Shown: positions 1-6,196 of the stretch, piece after piece
Layout of the letters: every line of letters starts with the position of its first letter
How positions within the stretch are numbered: the first letter of the stretch is position 1
Assembly: GCA_948663505.1 (NCBI GenBank)
Contig: CAPNAQ010000099.1
Span: forward strand, 1-6,667
From: an uncultured Clostridia bacterium
GTDB lineage: Bacteria; Bacillota; Clostridia; TANB77; CAG-508
DNA: 6,667 bases
Direction: 5' to 3'
The notes under the pieces: model-generated
Database searches by the model: none
Told to the model about the DNA's origin: nothing
Seen by the model: the letters and a program-made list of their open reading frames with translations, nothing else
Made by a program: the position numbers and the translations under genes

Positions 1-62
1 CATCTTTTTTTGTAAGTGTAAAATTCTGTGTCTATATATCTATTCTAACACCATAATTTTTA

Positions 63-205
63 GTTCATTCGGTGTACTTTTCCTTTTAACTTTAACAAAA
101 TTCAAGTACACTTGGTGAACTAATCTCTGTATTTTTATAAAATTTAGTACATTTAGTGAACTTTCACACTCTACTAGGCATTTTTTAGCGGTTCATTTGG
201 TGAAT
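63..205. repeat. Four spaced copies of a 15-bp imperfect palindrome
   Basis: Copies lie at 63-77 (GTTCATTCGGTGTAC), 106-120 (GTACACTTGGTGAAC), 147-161 (GTACATTTAGTGAAC) and 191-205 (GTTCATTTGGTGAAT). The consensus is GTWCA-N5-TGWAC, two inverted 5-bp arms around a 5-bp centre that is usually TTTGG-like. Start-to-start distances are 43, 41 and 44 bp, close to four helical turns, so the copies would face nearly the same side of the DNA. The sequences between copies are AT-rich and not clearly alike. The array lies beyond the 3' end of the ABC operon, not at a visible promoter in this window. It could be a cluster of protein-binding sites, an iteron-like array or an old minisatellite; which one cannot be told here. 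Confidence 0.7.
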
Positions 206-249
206 TTTTACATCATATTTGCTTAAAATTTTTGTTCTTTTATTAACTC

Positions 250-323
250 TTGAAGGCTTGTCCTTCAATGTGTGTAGGCGATGTTTGAACACTCGCTTTC
301 CTGCCCTCAATTTTGATTGAGGG
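250..323. other. Run of three adjacent hairpins, possible structured RNA
   Basis: Three inverted repeats follow each other with short linkers: 250-268 (TTGAAGG, 5-nt loop, CCTTCAA), 278-296 (GCGATGT paired with ACA-bulge-TCGC, short loop) and 304-323 (CCCTCAAT, TTTG loop, ATTGAGGG). Read on the minus strand, they begin about 52 bp after the stop codon of the last ABC permease gene, so they would sit in the 3' untranslated region of that operon. None is followed by a clear T-run on either strand, so a simple intrinsic terminator does not fit well. I do not recognise the structure as a named riboswitch or ribozyme. Confidence 0.5.
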
Positions 324-375
324 ATTCTATATCAAATTACAATTATGTCTACTTAGTTTGCATATTCTTATATTT

Positions 376-1170
376 TTATGTTCCTGTACTTCTGTATTTA
401 TTTAAAGCAATATTCCATAACTTAATAGCAACTATCCATAAAACAATTGCTATTATAGGAGCTAAGTATATCATATAATGATTTAGCCCTAAATAGTCCA
501 TTGTTGGATAATATGCAACAAAAGCAAAAGGTAAAATAACTGTTATTAATATTTTTATAAAACCATTATATATATTAATTGGATATTCTGTAAAAGTATA
601 CATTCTATAAAATGACCATATTACTTCATTTGATCTATATGTCCAAAATGATGAAATACTAAACATAGTCAAAATTGCTCCAATTATTAATGCTCCTACT
701 ATACTAAAAAATACAATTTTAACAATTAATAATATAGTTATAGGTATAGCAAGTTTATATAACATATATATTGTTATACCTAATCCTATAAAAAAGTCTG
801 CTATTGATACAAAATCTCTTGATGCTCCTATAATAGAAATTAAAGGATGTATAGGTCTTAATAAAATTTTATCAAATTCTCCATTTCGTATATATTTAGG
901 TCCAATATCATATAAAGCATCAAAGCAATATCCTTGTATTCCAATTGAAATTCTTGTTACACCATATAATAATAGAATTTGTTCAAAATTCCAACCTGCT
1001 ATATTTTCTGTATTATGAAAAACAATAAATATAAAAATCAAACTAACAGCTTGTACTACAAGTTGCGAAAAGATTCCAGCAATACAATCTATTCTATATA
1101 TAAGGATTTCTTTTAAAGATATTTTTAGAAAAGATAAGTACAAACTTATGTTATTTAATATTTTGCTCAT
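376..1170 (-). CDS. ABC exporter permease, COG3694-type (second permease)
   Basis: This is an integral membrane subunit of an ABC-2 type exporter, expected to pair with the adjacent permease in the cytoplasmic membrane. The substrate is unknown. The 264-residue product has hydrophobic stretches near residues 26-48, 118-135, 140-168, 200-220 and 228-248, and the family-typical cytoplasmic segment RNGEFDKILLRPIHPL around residues 90-105. The C-terminus KYRSTGT also fits this family. I chose the ATG at 1170 because GGAGG lies 5 nt upstream; an in-frame ATG at 1182 would overlap the previous gene and has no ribosome binding site of its own. Only one base separates it from the preceding stop codon, so it is probably translationally coupled. 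The family assignment comes from sequence recall and operon layout, without a search. Confidence 0.88.
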   Translation of the reverse strand: MSKILNNISLYLSFLKISLKEILIYRIDCIAGIFSQLVVQAVSLIFIFIVFHNTENIAGWNFEQILLLYGVTRISIGIQGYCFDALYDIGPKYIRNGEFDKILLRPIHPLISIIGASRDFVSIADFFIGLGITIYMLYKLAIPITILLIVKIVFFSIVGALIIGAILTMFSISSFWTYRSNEVIWSFYRMYTFTEYPINIYNGFIKILITVILPFAFVAYYPTMDYLGLNHYMIYLAPIIAIVLWIVAIKLWNIALNKYRSTGT

Positions 1171-1171
1171 T

Positions 1172-1963
1172 CTAACCTCCATTTATTGTTATATTCTTCA
1201 CTGCATGATTAAAAAATATTTTTGCTATAAAATATAAAATAATTCCCCATGCTATTTGCTTAATAATTATGAAGAATATTTCATTTATATCAATATTTCC
1301 AAGCCATATATTAACAGGAGTATATATCAATTCTTTAAATGGTAACCATTTTGATAGTTCTTGAAACCATAAAGGGAATAATGTAATAGGTGCAATTATT
1401 CCTGAAAATATTTGAATCGTTGCTTTTCTTAAAATTTGCATTCCCCAAATTGAATTAGTATAAAAACCTACAGTCCCCACTATCATTTGTATAAAGAATG
1501 TTATCGGCACTCCTAATAGCATTACAAAGATACACCAGACAAAATTTATTATACTAGTTGGCAAAGTTAACTTCCAAAAAAATGAACATATAATAAAAGT
1601 TGCTATACCAATTACTGTTGCAAAAGCTAGTTCTCCTAAGTTAACTCCAAAATAATATTTAAAATAGGAAATAGGATTTAATAACTCTTTATTTATTTGT
1701 CCATTTCTTATAGAATGCGCCATATCTTCATTTATTCCCCATAATGCTATTGAACTAAATGATATTACTAGGATATAGTAAGTTATCATTTGTGATATTG
1801 TAAAACCTCCTGCATCACCTGTTTGATTATAAATTGCTTGCCATACAAAAATATATACTACTACTTCCACAATTCTATTTAATGTAAAGAGGTAAAAATT
1901 TGACTTATATATATTATACTGTTTAAATTGCATTTTTGCTAGCTCTACCATTGTTTTTATCAT
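1172..1963 (-). CDS. ABC exporter permease, COG4587-type (first permease)
   Basis: This is the second integral membrane subunit of the same ABC-2 exporter. The 263-residue protein has a short cytoplasmic N-terminus and hydrophobic spans near residues 30-45, 58-75, 108-128, 135-165, 180-200 and 228-250. The segment SIRNGQINKELLNPISYFKY (about 83-102) corresponds to the GEFDKILLRP segment of its partner, which supports a heterodimeric membrane domain. Its end, ITINGG, is typical of this subunit. The ATG at 1963 has AGGAG at 1973-1977, 9 nt upstream. Its first 41 bases overlap the end of the ATPase gene in another frame, and its TAG stop lies one base before the next start. This packing implies one transcript and fixed stoichiometry. 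Related systems are usually annotated only as uncharacterised exporters, so no substrate is claimed. Confidence 0.88.
   Translation of the reverse strand: MIKTMVELAKMQFKQYNIYKSNFYLFTLNRIVEVVVYIFVWQAIYNQTGDAGGFTISQMITYYILVISFSSIALWGINEDMAHSIRNGQINKELLNPISYFKYYFGVNLGELAFATVIGIATFIICSFFWKLTLPTSIINFVWCIFVMLLGVPITFFIQMIVGTVGFYTNSIWGMQILRKATIQIFSGIIAPITLFPLWFQELSKWLPFKELIYTPVNIWLGNIDINEIFFIIIKQIAWGIILYFIAKIFFNHAVKNITINGG
1176..1180 (-). promoter_or_regulatory. Ribosome binding site deciding the start at 1170
   Basis: GGAGG on the minus strand lies 5 nt before the ATG at 1170. It falls inside the reading frame opened by the alternative ATG at 1182, which has no such sequence upstream, so the shorter protein is preferred. 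It also overlaps the last codons of the previous permease gene (GGA GGT TAG), which favours coupled translation. Confidence 0.75.
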
Positions 1964-2957
1964 TGTTATGTACTCCTCTATATATTTCTTTTAATATGTC
2001 TTCTAGTTCAGTTTCTTTCATGTGTATATCTTCTATTACACAATATTTAGAAATTTCATTCATAATTTTTACTATAGTTATTTTATCATGACTAAATTTT
2101 ATTTTTAGTCTATCTTCAGTTTCTTCTAATATTTCAAAATCATTTAATTTTATAATATTACTAATATTGTCTTGTTTAGAATTTACTATAAGATTAGCTA
2201 TAACATATTTTCCATAAATATCTTTAAATTTTTGTTTTTCTCCATCATAAATTATTTGACCTTTATCTAAAAGAATTATTCTATCACAAACATCTTCAAT
2301 ATCTTTTAAATCATGAGTTGTAAGAATCACTGTTGTTTTCTTTTCTTTGTTTATATCTTTAATAAACTTTCTTATATTTTCTTTAACAAAAACATCTAAC
2401 CCTATTGTTGGCTCATCTAAATAAACTATTTTAGGATTATGCAAAAATGTTGCAGCAATTTCACATCTCATTTTTTGTCCTAAACTTAAATTTTTAACTT
2501 GCTTATCTAAAAAATCTTCTAGTTCTAATATTTCAGTAAACATCTTTAGATTTTTTCTATATTCACTTTCTGGAACTTTGTACATTTTTTTAATCAATCT
2601 AAAAGATTCAATAACAGGTAAATCCCACCATAATTGTGTTTTTTGTCCAAATACTGCACCTATATTTTTATTATTTTCTATTCTCTTTTGATTTGGTACT
2701 AATCCATTTATTAAGACTTCCCCAGATGTAGGAGTTAATAATCCTGTAAGCATTTTTATTGTAGTTGATTTTCCTGCTCCATTTTCTCCTATATATCCTA
2801 CTAATTCTCCCTCAGCTATATTAAATTTTATATTTTTCACTGCCTTAAATTCTTTATATTTTGGGTTAATTAAGTTTTTAAAATATCCTAATAGTCCATC
2901 TTCCTTTTCTATAATTTTATATGTTTTTACTAAATTTTTTACTTCTATAATCGCCAT
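1923..2957 (-). CDS. ABC exporter ATPase subunit, COG4586-type
   Basis: This cytoplasmic subunit hydrolyses ATP to drive the two downstream permeases. In the 344-residue product I see Walker A GENGAGKS (57-64), the Q-loop in FGQKTQLWWDLP (103-114, Q105), the ABC signature LSLGQ (157-161), Walker B IVYLDEP (177-183, catalytic E182), the D-loop GLD (186-188) and the switch histidine in TTHD (H215). The QLWWDLP sequence after the Q-loop is a hallmark of the COG4586 group, as is the roughly 20-residue insertion before AVKNIKF near residues 18-38. All catalytic residues are present. The region after about residue 250 is the usual variable C-terminal domain. The start at 2957 has AAGGAG at 2964-2969. 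It is the first gene of the operon and its 3' end overlaps the next gene by 41 bases. Confidence 0.95.
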   Translation of the reverse strand: MAIIEVKNLVKTYKIIEKEDGLLGYFKNLINPKYKEFKAVKNIKFNIAEGELVGYIGENGAGKSTTIKMLTGLLTPTSGEVLINGLVPNQKRIENNKNIGAVFGQKTQLWWDLPVIESFRLIKKMYKVPESEYRKNLKMFTEILELEDFLDKQVKNLSLGQKMRCEIAATFLHNPKIVYLDEPTIGLDVFVKENIRKFIKDINKEKKTTVILTTHDLKDIEDVCDRIILLDKGQIIYDGEKQKFKDIYGKYVIANLIVNSKQDNISNIIKLNDFEILEETEDRLKIKFSHDKITIVKIMNEISKYCVIEDIHMKETELEDILKEIYRGVHNNDKNNGRASKNAI

Positions 2958-2977
2958 ATTCTTCTCCTTTTTTCTAA

Positions 2978-2983
2978 TTTATA
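2978..2983 (-). promoter_or_regulatory. Possible -10 box of the ABC operon
   Basis: TATAAA on the minus strand lies 20 nt before the ATPase start codon and just upstream of its AAGGAG. It would give a very short leader. No good -35 box lies 17 nt further upstream; the hexamer there reads TATGAA. In DNA this AT-rich the match may be chance. Confidence 0.3.
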
Positions 2984-3042
2984 TCACAATTTTACAATTT
3001 TTCATAGTGTTTTACCAAAATTTACAAAACATATTTATCCTT

Positions 3043-3158
3043 ACATTTGCTTAAGTGCCACAAAATCTCCAATAGAAATAATGTCAAGAGCGAGTGATAA
3101 CGAGTTTATTTACTCTTGATATTATTTTTATTGGAGATTAAAATTGGTATGCAAATGT
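3043..3158. repeat. Long imperfect inverted repeat, MITE-like or large hairpin
   Basis: The inner arms are 27 bp each (3064-3090 and 3113-3139) and match at 25 positions. Both mismatches become G-U pairs in a plus-strand RNA, so that transcript could form an unbroken 27-pair stem around a 22-nt loop. Outside these arms a second pair, ACATTTGC (3043-3050) and GCAAATGT (3151-3158), extends the symmetry to 116 bp, separated from the inner arms by unequal unpaired stretches. There is no reading frame inside. Size and symmetry suggest a miniature non-autonomous element or a mobile hairpin repeat. No target-site duplication is evident. A terminator role is less likely because it lies over 400 bp beyond the rlmD stop and has only a TTTT run on the minus side. 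Confidence 0.65.
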
Positions 3159-3238
3159 TATAGCACGGATTTTCTTAAATTTTCGTGATATAGAAATTCA
3201 TAGCACGAATTTTTTCAATTTTTCGTGCTATAAAAAAT
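3159..3238. repeat. Two tandem 40-bp units, each a hairpin
   Basis: Units 3159-3198 and 3199-3238 are about 80 percent identical by eye (32 of 40 positions). Each contains the inverted pair TAGCACG and CGTGNTA around an AT-rich loop. In the second unit the arms ATAGCACGAA (3200-3209) and TTCGTGCTAT (3222-3231) are a perfect 10-bp stem; the first unit has one mismatch in its outer arm. The pair starts at the base after the outer arm of the large inverted repeat, so the two may belong together. They could be a duplicated protein-binding site or two transcript hairpins. Confidence 0.6.
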
Positions 3239-3569
3239 AGACATCAGCACATATCTACTGACACCTAATTTCATAAAGATTCTCTATAACTCATTTTAAT
3301 ATATTTCTTCTAATACTTGAAATATCTTGCTTTATTTCATATCTACTAACCCACACAACCTATACCTGTTATGCTCACCATAGATACAATCTCAAATTTA
3401 CTAGTATTTAAAGCACTTTGCTTAATTTTCTAAAAATCACTTTATGTGTTTCCACTTACCACTTAAACAACTACTTTAACTTTCACACCCAAATTTTGAT
3501 GTTTTTCTTTTCCAAATCTGCCTTTTTTCTCAAAAGTTATAATCTCTGAAACCATATCAAAATCAACTA
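3239..3569. other. Stretch with no supportable gene downstream of rlmD
   Basis: All frames are broken into short pieces. The longest protein-like piece is a minus-strand open frame ending at a TAA at 3463-3465 whose first ATG is at 3555, giving 30 residues that begin MVSEIITFEKKGRFGKEK. It has no ribosome binding site and I do not recognise it. Another minus-strand piece reads SALNTSKFEIVSMVSITG before stop codons. The stretch may be decayed coding sequence, but nothing here identifies the family. No clear terminator follows the rlmD stop codon. Confidence 0.3.
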
Positions 3570-4947
3570 TTATCTGTCTTGTTTTAGTTGTAGCACCGCT
3601 ACACACTCCACATGGTTAGTAAATGGAAACATATCAACTGGTTGTATTTCTTTAATATCATAAAACTCCTCAAATTTTACCAAATCCCTAACTAAAGTAG
3701 CAGCATTACAACTAATATAAACAAATCTACTAGGTTTAACTTTTAAAATATTTTTGATAGATTTATCATCTAGACCTCTTCTAGGGGGATCAACCATAAT
3801 AACATCTGGAACAATATTTTTATCATTTATTAATTTATCTAAAACATCTTCAGTGCTACCAGATAAAAAATCCACATTATCAATATCATTTAATTTAGCA
3901 TTTTCTTTTGCATCTTGAATAGCCTGTTCTACAATTTCAACACCATAAACATATTTAGCAAACTTCGCCATAAACAAAGAAATAGTACCAATTCCACAAT
4001 ACAAATCAAATACTACATCATCTTTTGTAATTTTAGCAGCTTTAACTCCTAGATTATACAACTTCTCAGCTTGTATAGGATTTACTTGATAAAATGAAAG
4101 TGGAGATATTTTAAAAGTATAATCTCCTAAAATATCTTTTATATATCCATTTCCATATAAATTAATGTTTTTGCTTCCTAAAATAACATTAGTATTTTTT
4201 GTATTTATATTCTTTACAATTGTCTTTATATTGGAAAAATTATTTATCAATTGTTGAATTAATTCTTTCTCTTTTGGAATATTTTCGCCATTAATCACAA
4301 ATATACACATTATTTCATTTGTTTTTATGCCAAATTTTATTACTATATGCCTAAATAAACCATTTCTTGTCTTTTCATCATAAATTGAAATTTCGTTATT
4401 TTTTATAAATTCAATTATAAACTTTGCTATTTCTTCTGAAATTGGATTTTGTATTAGACACTTTTTCATTTGTATTATATTATGGCTTCTTTTAGCAAAA
4501 ATTCCTACAATTGGCTCATTTTGTTTGTTTATTCCTAATGGATATTGTGCTTTATTCCTATAATGATATGGATTTTCCATTCCGTATTGTTGGTTTTACA
4601 CCTATTTTATTTTTTAAAGTTTTATTAACCAATGATTGCACTGCATTTTGTTTTATTTTTAATGTATTTGTGTATTTTATATGTCTTAAATTACATCCTC
4701 CACATCTTTTATATGTATTGCAATCTTCTTCTTGCCTAATTTCTGATTTTTGTATTATTTCTATTACTTTCCCAAATGCATGTGATGATAGTACTTTTAC
4801 AATTAGAATTTTTACTTTTTCTCCTTTTATTGTTTCTGGTATAAAAATTGTGAAATTGTCAATTTTAGCAATTCCTTCACCTTCACACCCATTATCAATT
4901 ATGTCAACTATATATTCTTTATTTTTTTGGACAGATATTTTTTCCAT
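3570..4947 (-). CDS. rlmD: 23S rRNA (uracil-C5)-methyltransferase, RlmD/RumA type, interrupted by one extra base
   Basis: The enzyme uses S-adenosylmethionine to methylate carbon 5 of a uridine in 23S rRNA (U1939 in E. coli numbering; some Gram-positive homologues also modify U747). Joined across the shift it is 458 residues, normal for the family. The N-terminal TRAM domain covers about residues 1-60. Iron-sulfur cysteines are C76, C82, C85 (C-x5-C-x2-C) and C163. The SAM loop is DLYCGIGT (314-321), DPPRRGL is at 386-392, the catalytic cysteine is C413 in YISCNAA, and the general-base glutamate is E447 in NHVEC. The first frame runs 4947 to 4558 (129 codons) and the second from 4583 to 3570. 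Removing G4584 (C on the coding strand) restores TIGMENPYHYRNK. AGGAG at 4954-4958 supports the start. It follows yebC by 51 bp, probably on one transcript. All other key residues are intact, so this is either a recent lesion, an assembly error or a recoded gene. Confidence 0.92.
4581..4586 (-). other. Frameshift site in rlmD (extra C before GGA)
   Basis: The coding strand reads ACA ATA C GGA ATG GAA. Read without a shift, ATA is followed by CGG AAT GGA and a TAG nine codons after ATA. Skipping the C at 4584 gives ATA GGA ATG, which encodes the conserved T-I-G-M-E-N-P-Y. The site is not in a homopolymer. The same C-before-GGA arrangement interrupts yebC at 5713. Confidence 0.9.
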
Positions 4948-4998
4948 TTAATACTCCTATTTAATAATGTAACATAGAGAGTGTTCCTTTTTGGCACA

Positions 4999-5719
4999 TT
5001 ATTCTTCCCAATTATGATAAATGTTTGCAACATCATCAAGTTCTTCTAGTTTTTCTATTAGTCTTTCCATTTTTTCTTGTCCATTTTCGTCTAGCTGAAC
5101 TGTTGTTGTTGGAACCATTTGTACTTCTGCTTCTAAAAATTCTAACCCTGCTTCTTCTAATTTTCCACTAACTTGTGTAAAGTCTGCTGGTTCTGTTGTT
5201 ATCTGATATATTTCTTCTTCTGAAATAAAATCTTCTGCTCCTCCGTCTAGTGCTAACATCATTATTTCTTCTTCTGTTTTTTCTGTTGATTCTTTTTCTA
5301 TTACTATTATCCCTTTTTTATTGAACATATATGATACACATCCTGTTGTTCCTAAATTTCCTCCTGCTTTATCAAATACATGTCTTACATCTGCTGCTGT
5401 TCTATTTTTGTTGTCTGTTGATGCCTCTACTATTACTGCTACTCCATTTGGTCCATATCCTTCATATACTATTTCTTCATAGTTTTCGTTACTTGTTGAT
5501 GCTTTTTTAATTGCATTATTTATTGTGTCATTTGGCATGTTTGCAGCTTTACATTTTGCTATTACCGCTTTTAACTTCGAATTTCCTGCTGGATCTGCTC
5601 CTCCTTCTTTTACTGCTATTAATAATTCTCTTCCTAATTTTGTAAATATTTTTCCTCTTGCTGCATCTGCTTTTCCTTTTTTTGCTTGTATATTATGCCA
5701 CTTACTATGTCCGACTCAT
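4999..5719 (-). CDS. yebC: YebC/TACO1-family protein, frame interrupted at codon 3
   Basis: YebC-family proteins were long annotated as transcriptional regulators; members including mitochondrial TACO1 act in translation and are linked to relief of stalling at proline-rich sequences. Joined across the shift, the product is 239 residues, the normal length. It begins MSGHSKWHNIQAKKGKADAA and continues through KIFTKLGRELLIAVKEGGADPAGNS (about 23-47) to MPNDTINNAIKKA, EGYGPNGVAVIVE, DVRHVFDKAGGNLGTTGCVSYMF and a C-terminal LEELDDVANIYHNWEE, all family-typical. The ATG at 5719 has AGGAGG 8 nt upstream. The third codon reads CGG because of an extra base at 5713; read directly, a TAG follows after ACA. 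A frame starting at the internal ATG at 5538 (179 residues) lacks the conserved N-terminal domain and has no ribosome binding site, so I take the full gene as the ancestral one. Confidence 0.93.
5708..5716 (-). other. Frameshift site in yebC (extra C before GGA)
   Basis: The coding strand reads ATG AGT C GGA CAT AGT AAG TGG. Skipping the C (G5713 on the plus strand) gives M-S-G-H-S-K-W, the near-universal YebC start. Without the shift, the frame is M-S-R-T and then TAG. The base is not in a homopolymer. Confidence 0.9.
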
Positions 5720-5727
5720 ATCTTTCT

Positions 5728-5733
5728 CCTCCT
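5728..5733 (-). promoter_or_regulatory. Ribosome binding site of yebC
   Basis: A full AGGAGG, within AAGGAGGAG, lies 8 nt before the ATG at 5719. It shows that translation is set up to begin upstream of the frame interruption and that the internal ATG at 5538 is not the native start. Confidence 0.88.
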
Positions 5734-5793
5734 TTTAAGTTTTTCTTCTATTTTCAAGGTTTTAATTCCTCTAACTCATAATTTTCGCTTTTT

Positions 5794-5822
5794 ATTGTAT
5801 CATATTATTTTTTATTTGTGTA
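5794..5822 (-). promoter_or_regulatory. Probable promoter of yebC-rlmD
   Basis: On the minus strand, TACAAT (5794-5799) is preceded by TGA, an extended -10 arrangement (TG-N). TACACA (5817-5822) lies 17 bp further upstream and matches four of six bases of TTGACA. Transcription would start about 70 nt before the yebC ATG. No second promoter is evident in the 51-bp yebC-rlmD gap, which supports co-transcription. Confidence 0.45.
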
Positions 5823-5839
5823 GCCTTTTTACAAATAAA
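5811..5839. other. AT-rich 9-bp inverted repeat
   Basis: TTTATTTGT (5811-5819) and ACAAATAAA (5831-5839) are perfect inverted copies around an 11-bp centre. It sits just beyond the stop of the minus-strand helix-turn-helix remnant and overlaps the proposed yebC -35 box. It may be a weak terminator of the upstream gene or an operator for yebC; the AT-only stem makes chance a real possibility. Confidence 0.3.
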
Positions 5840-5859
5840 TTACTTTTAATATCATAAAA

Positions 5860-6161
5860 TTATCTCATAGCTGTAACAGTATGCATTATTTCTTCTATTG
5901 ATTTTCCTTTATTTGTCTTGTTATACTTTTCTCTAAGTTCCACTATACTCTCTTCTATTTTTAGTTAACTCTTGTTTTAAATTATCTCTACTTTTATTTT
6001 CTTGTTCATCTAAATACTTATCTAATGTACCTTTTTTTAATCTAATATTTCCTTTTTTTCCTATTCTTATATGTGGAATTTCTTTTACTAACTTATGTAT
6101 CAAAAGTCCAATAGCTTACTCCTAAATAAGTATAAGCCTCTTTTGTTGTTAAATATAGTAT
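5860..6161 (-). pseudogene. Broken excisionase-like helix-turn-helix protein gene
   Basis: Joined across two frame breaks, the product is about 99 residues. It reads LTTKEAYTYLGVSYWTFDT, then LVKEIPHIRIGKKGNIRLKKGTLDKYLDEQE in a second frame, then KIEESIVELREKYNKTNKGK and a MHTVTAMR end in a third. The first two parts match the MerR/excisionase-type HTH fold (helix-turn-helix, then a wing with IPHIRIGKKG and a helix with LDKYL) seen in plasmid, phage and conjugative-element proteins; the C-terminal part looks coiled. The first break is at about 6093-6095, where TAA follows GAT ACA. The second is within 5955-5968, near a run of five A on the coding strand. Each is consistent with one inserted base. 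No ATG opens the frame: the expected position (6159-6161) is ATA, and no ribosome binding site precedes it. I consider it non-functional. Confidence 0.7.
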
Positions 6162-6196
6162 GGTTCTATACTATTGTAATTAGTATGTCAATACTA
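6155..6196. promoter_or_regulatory. Two palindromes and a TTGACA box between divergent remnants
   Basis: The first palindrome is ATAGTAT-GGTTCT-ATACTAT (6155-6174). The second is TAGTAT-GTCA-ATACTA (6181-6196). Both use the same TAGTAT half-site. A consensus TTGACA lies on the minus strand at 6186-6191 inside the second palindrome, with TATAGA 15 bp downstream (6165-6170) as a poorly spaced -10 box inside the first. This is the arrangement expected of an operator over the promoter of the minus-strand helix-turn-helix gene. The binding protein is unknown; the lost XRE regulator next door is a natural candidate. Confidence 0.45.

Noticed and set aside
63..205. Short CRISPR array
   Set aside because: The spacing of about 43 bp looks CRISPR-like, but the repeats are only 15 bp, vary between copies, and there are no cas genes in the window.
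304..323. Intrinsic terminator of the ABC operon
   Set aside because: The stem CCCTCAAT/ATTGAGGG is good, but neither strand shows a T-run after it; the minus strand continues CAGGAAAGC.
1170..1182. Longer start (ATG at 1182) for the second permease
   Set aside because: It has no upstream ribosome binding site and would overlap the preceding gene, whereas the ATG at 1170 has GGAGG directly before it.
3570..4947. rlmD as two separate functional genes
   Set aside because: The two parts are contiguous segments of one enzyme; the second part has no ribosome binding site at its ATG (4580), and the fourth iron-sulfur cysteine is separated from the other three.
4511..4951. Plus-strand open frame of 146 codons opposite rlmD
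   Set aside because: It lies antisense to the conserved TRAM and iron-sulfur region of RlmD, has no ribosome binding site, and its phenylalanine- and isoleucine-rich composition is what AT-rich antisense sequence gives.
4999..5538. YebC as a naturally short 179-residue protein starting at 5538
   Set aside because: The missing 60 residues are encoded immediately upstream in clean frame from the third codon on, with the AGGAGG site before the true ATG.
5525..5857. Plus-strand open frame of 110 codons opposite the yebC N-terminus
   Set aside because: It is antisense to the recovered YebC N-terminal domain and the yebC promoter, and resembles no protein I know.
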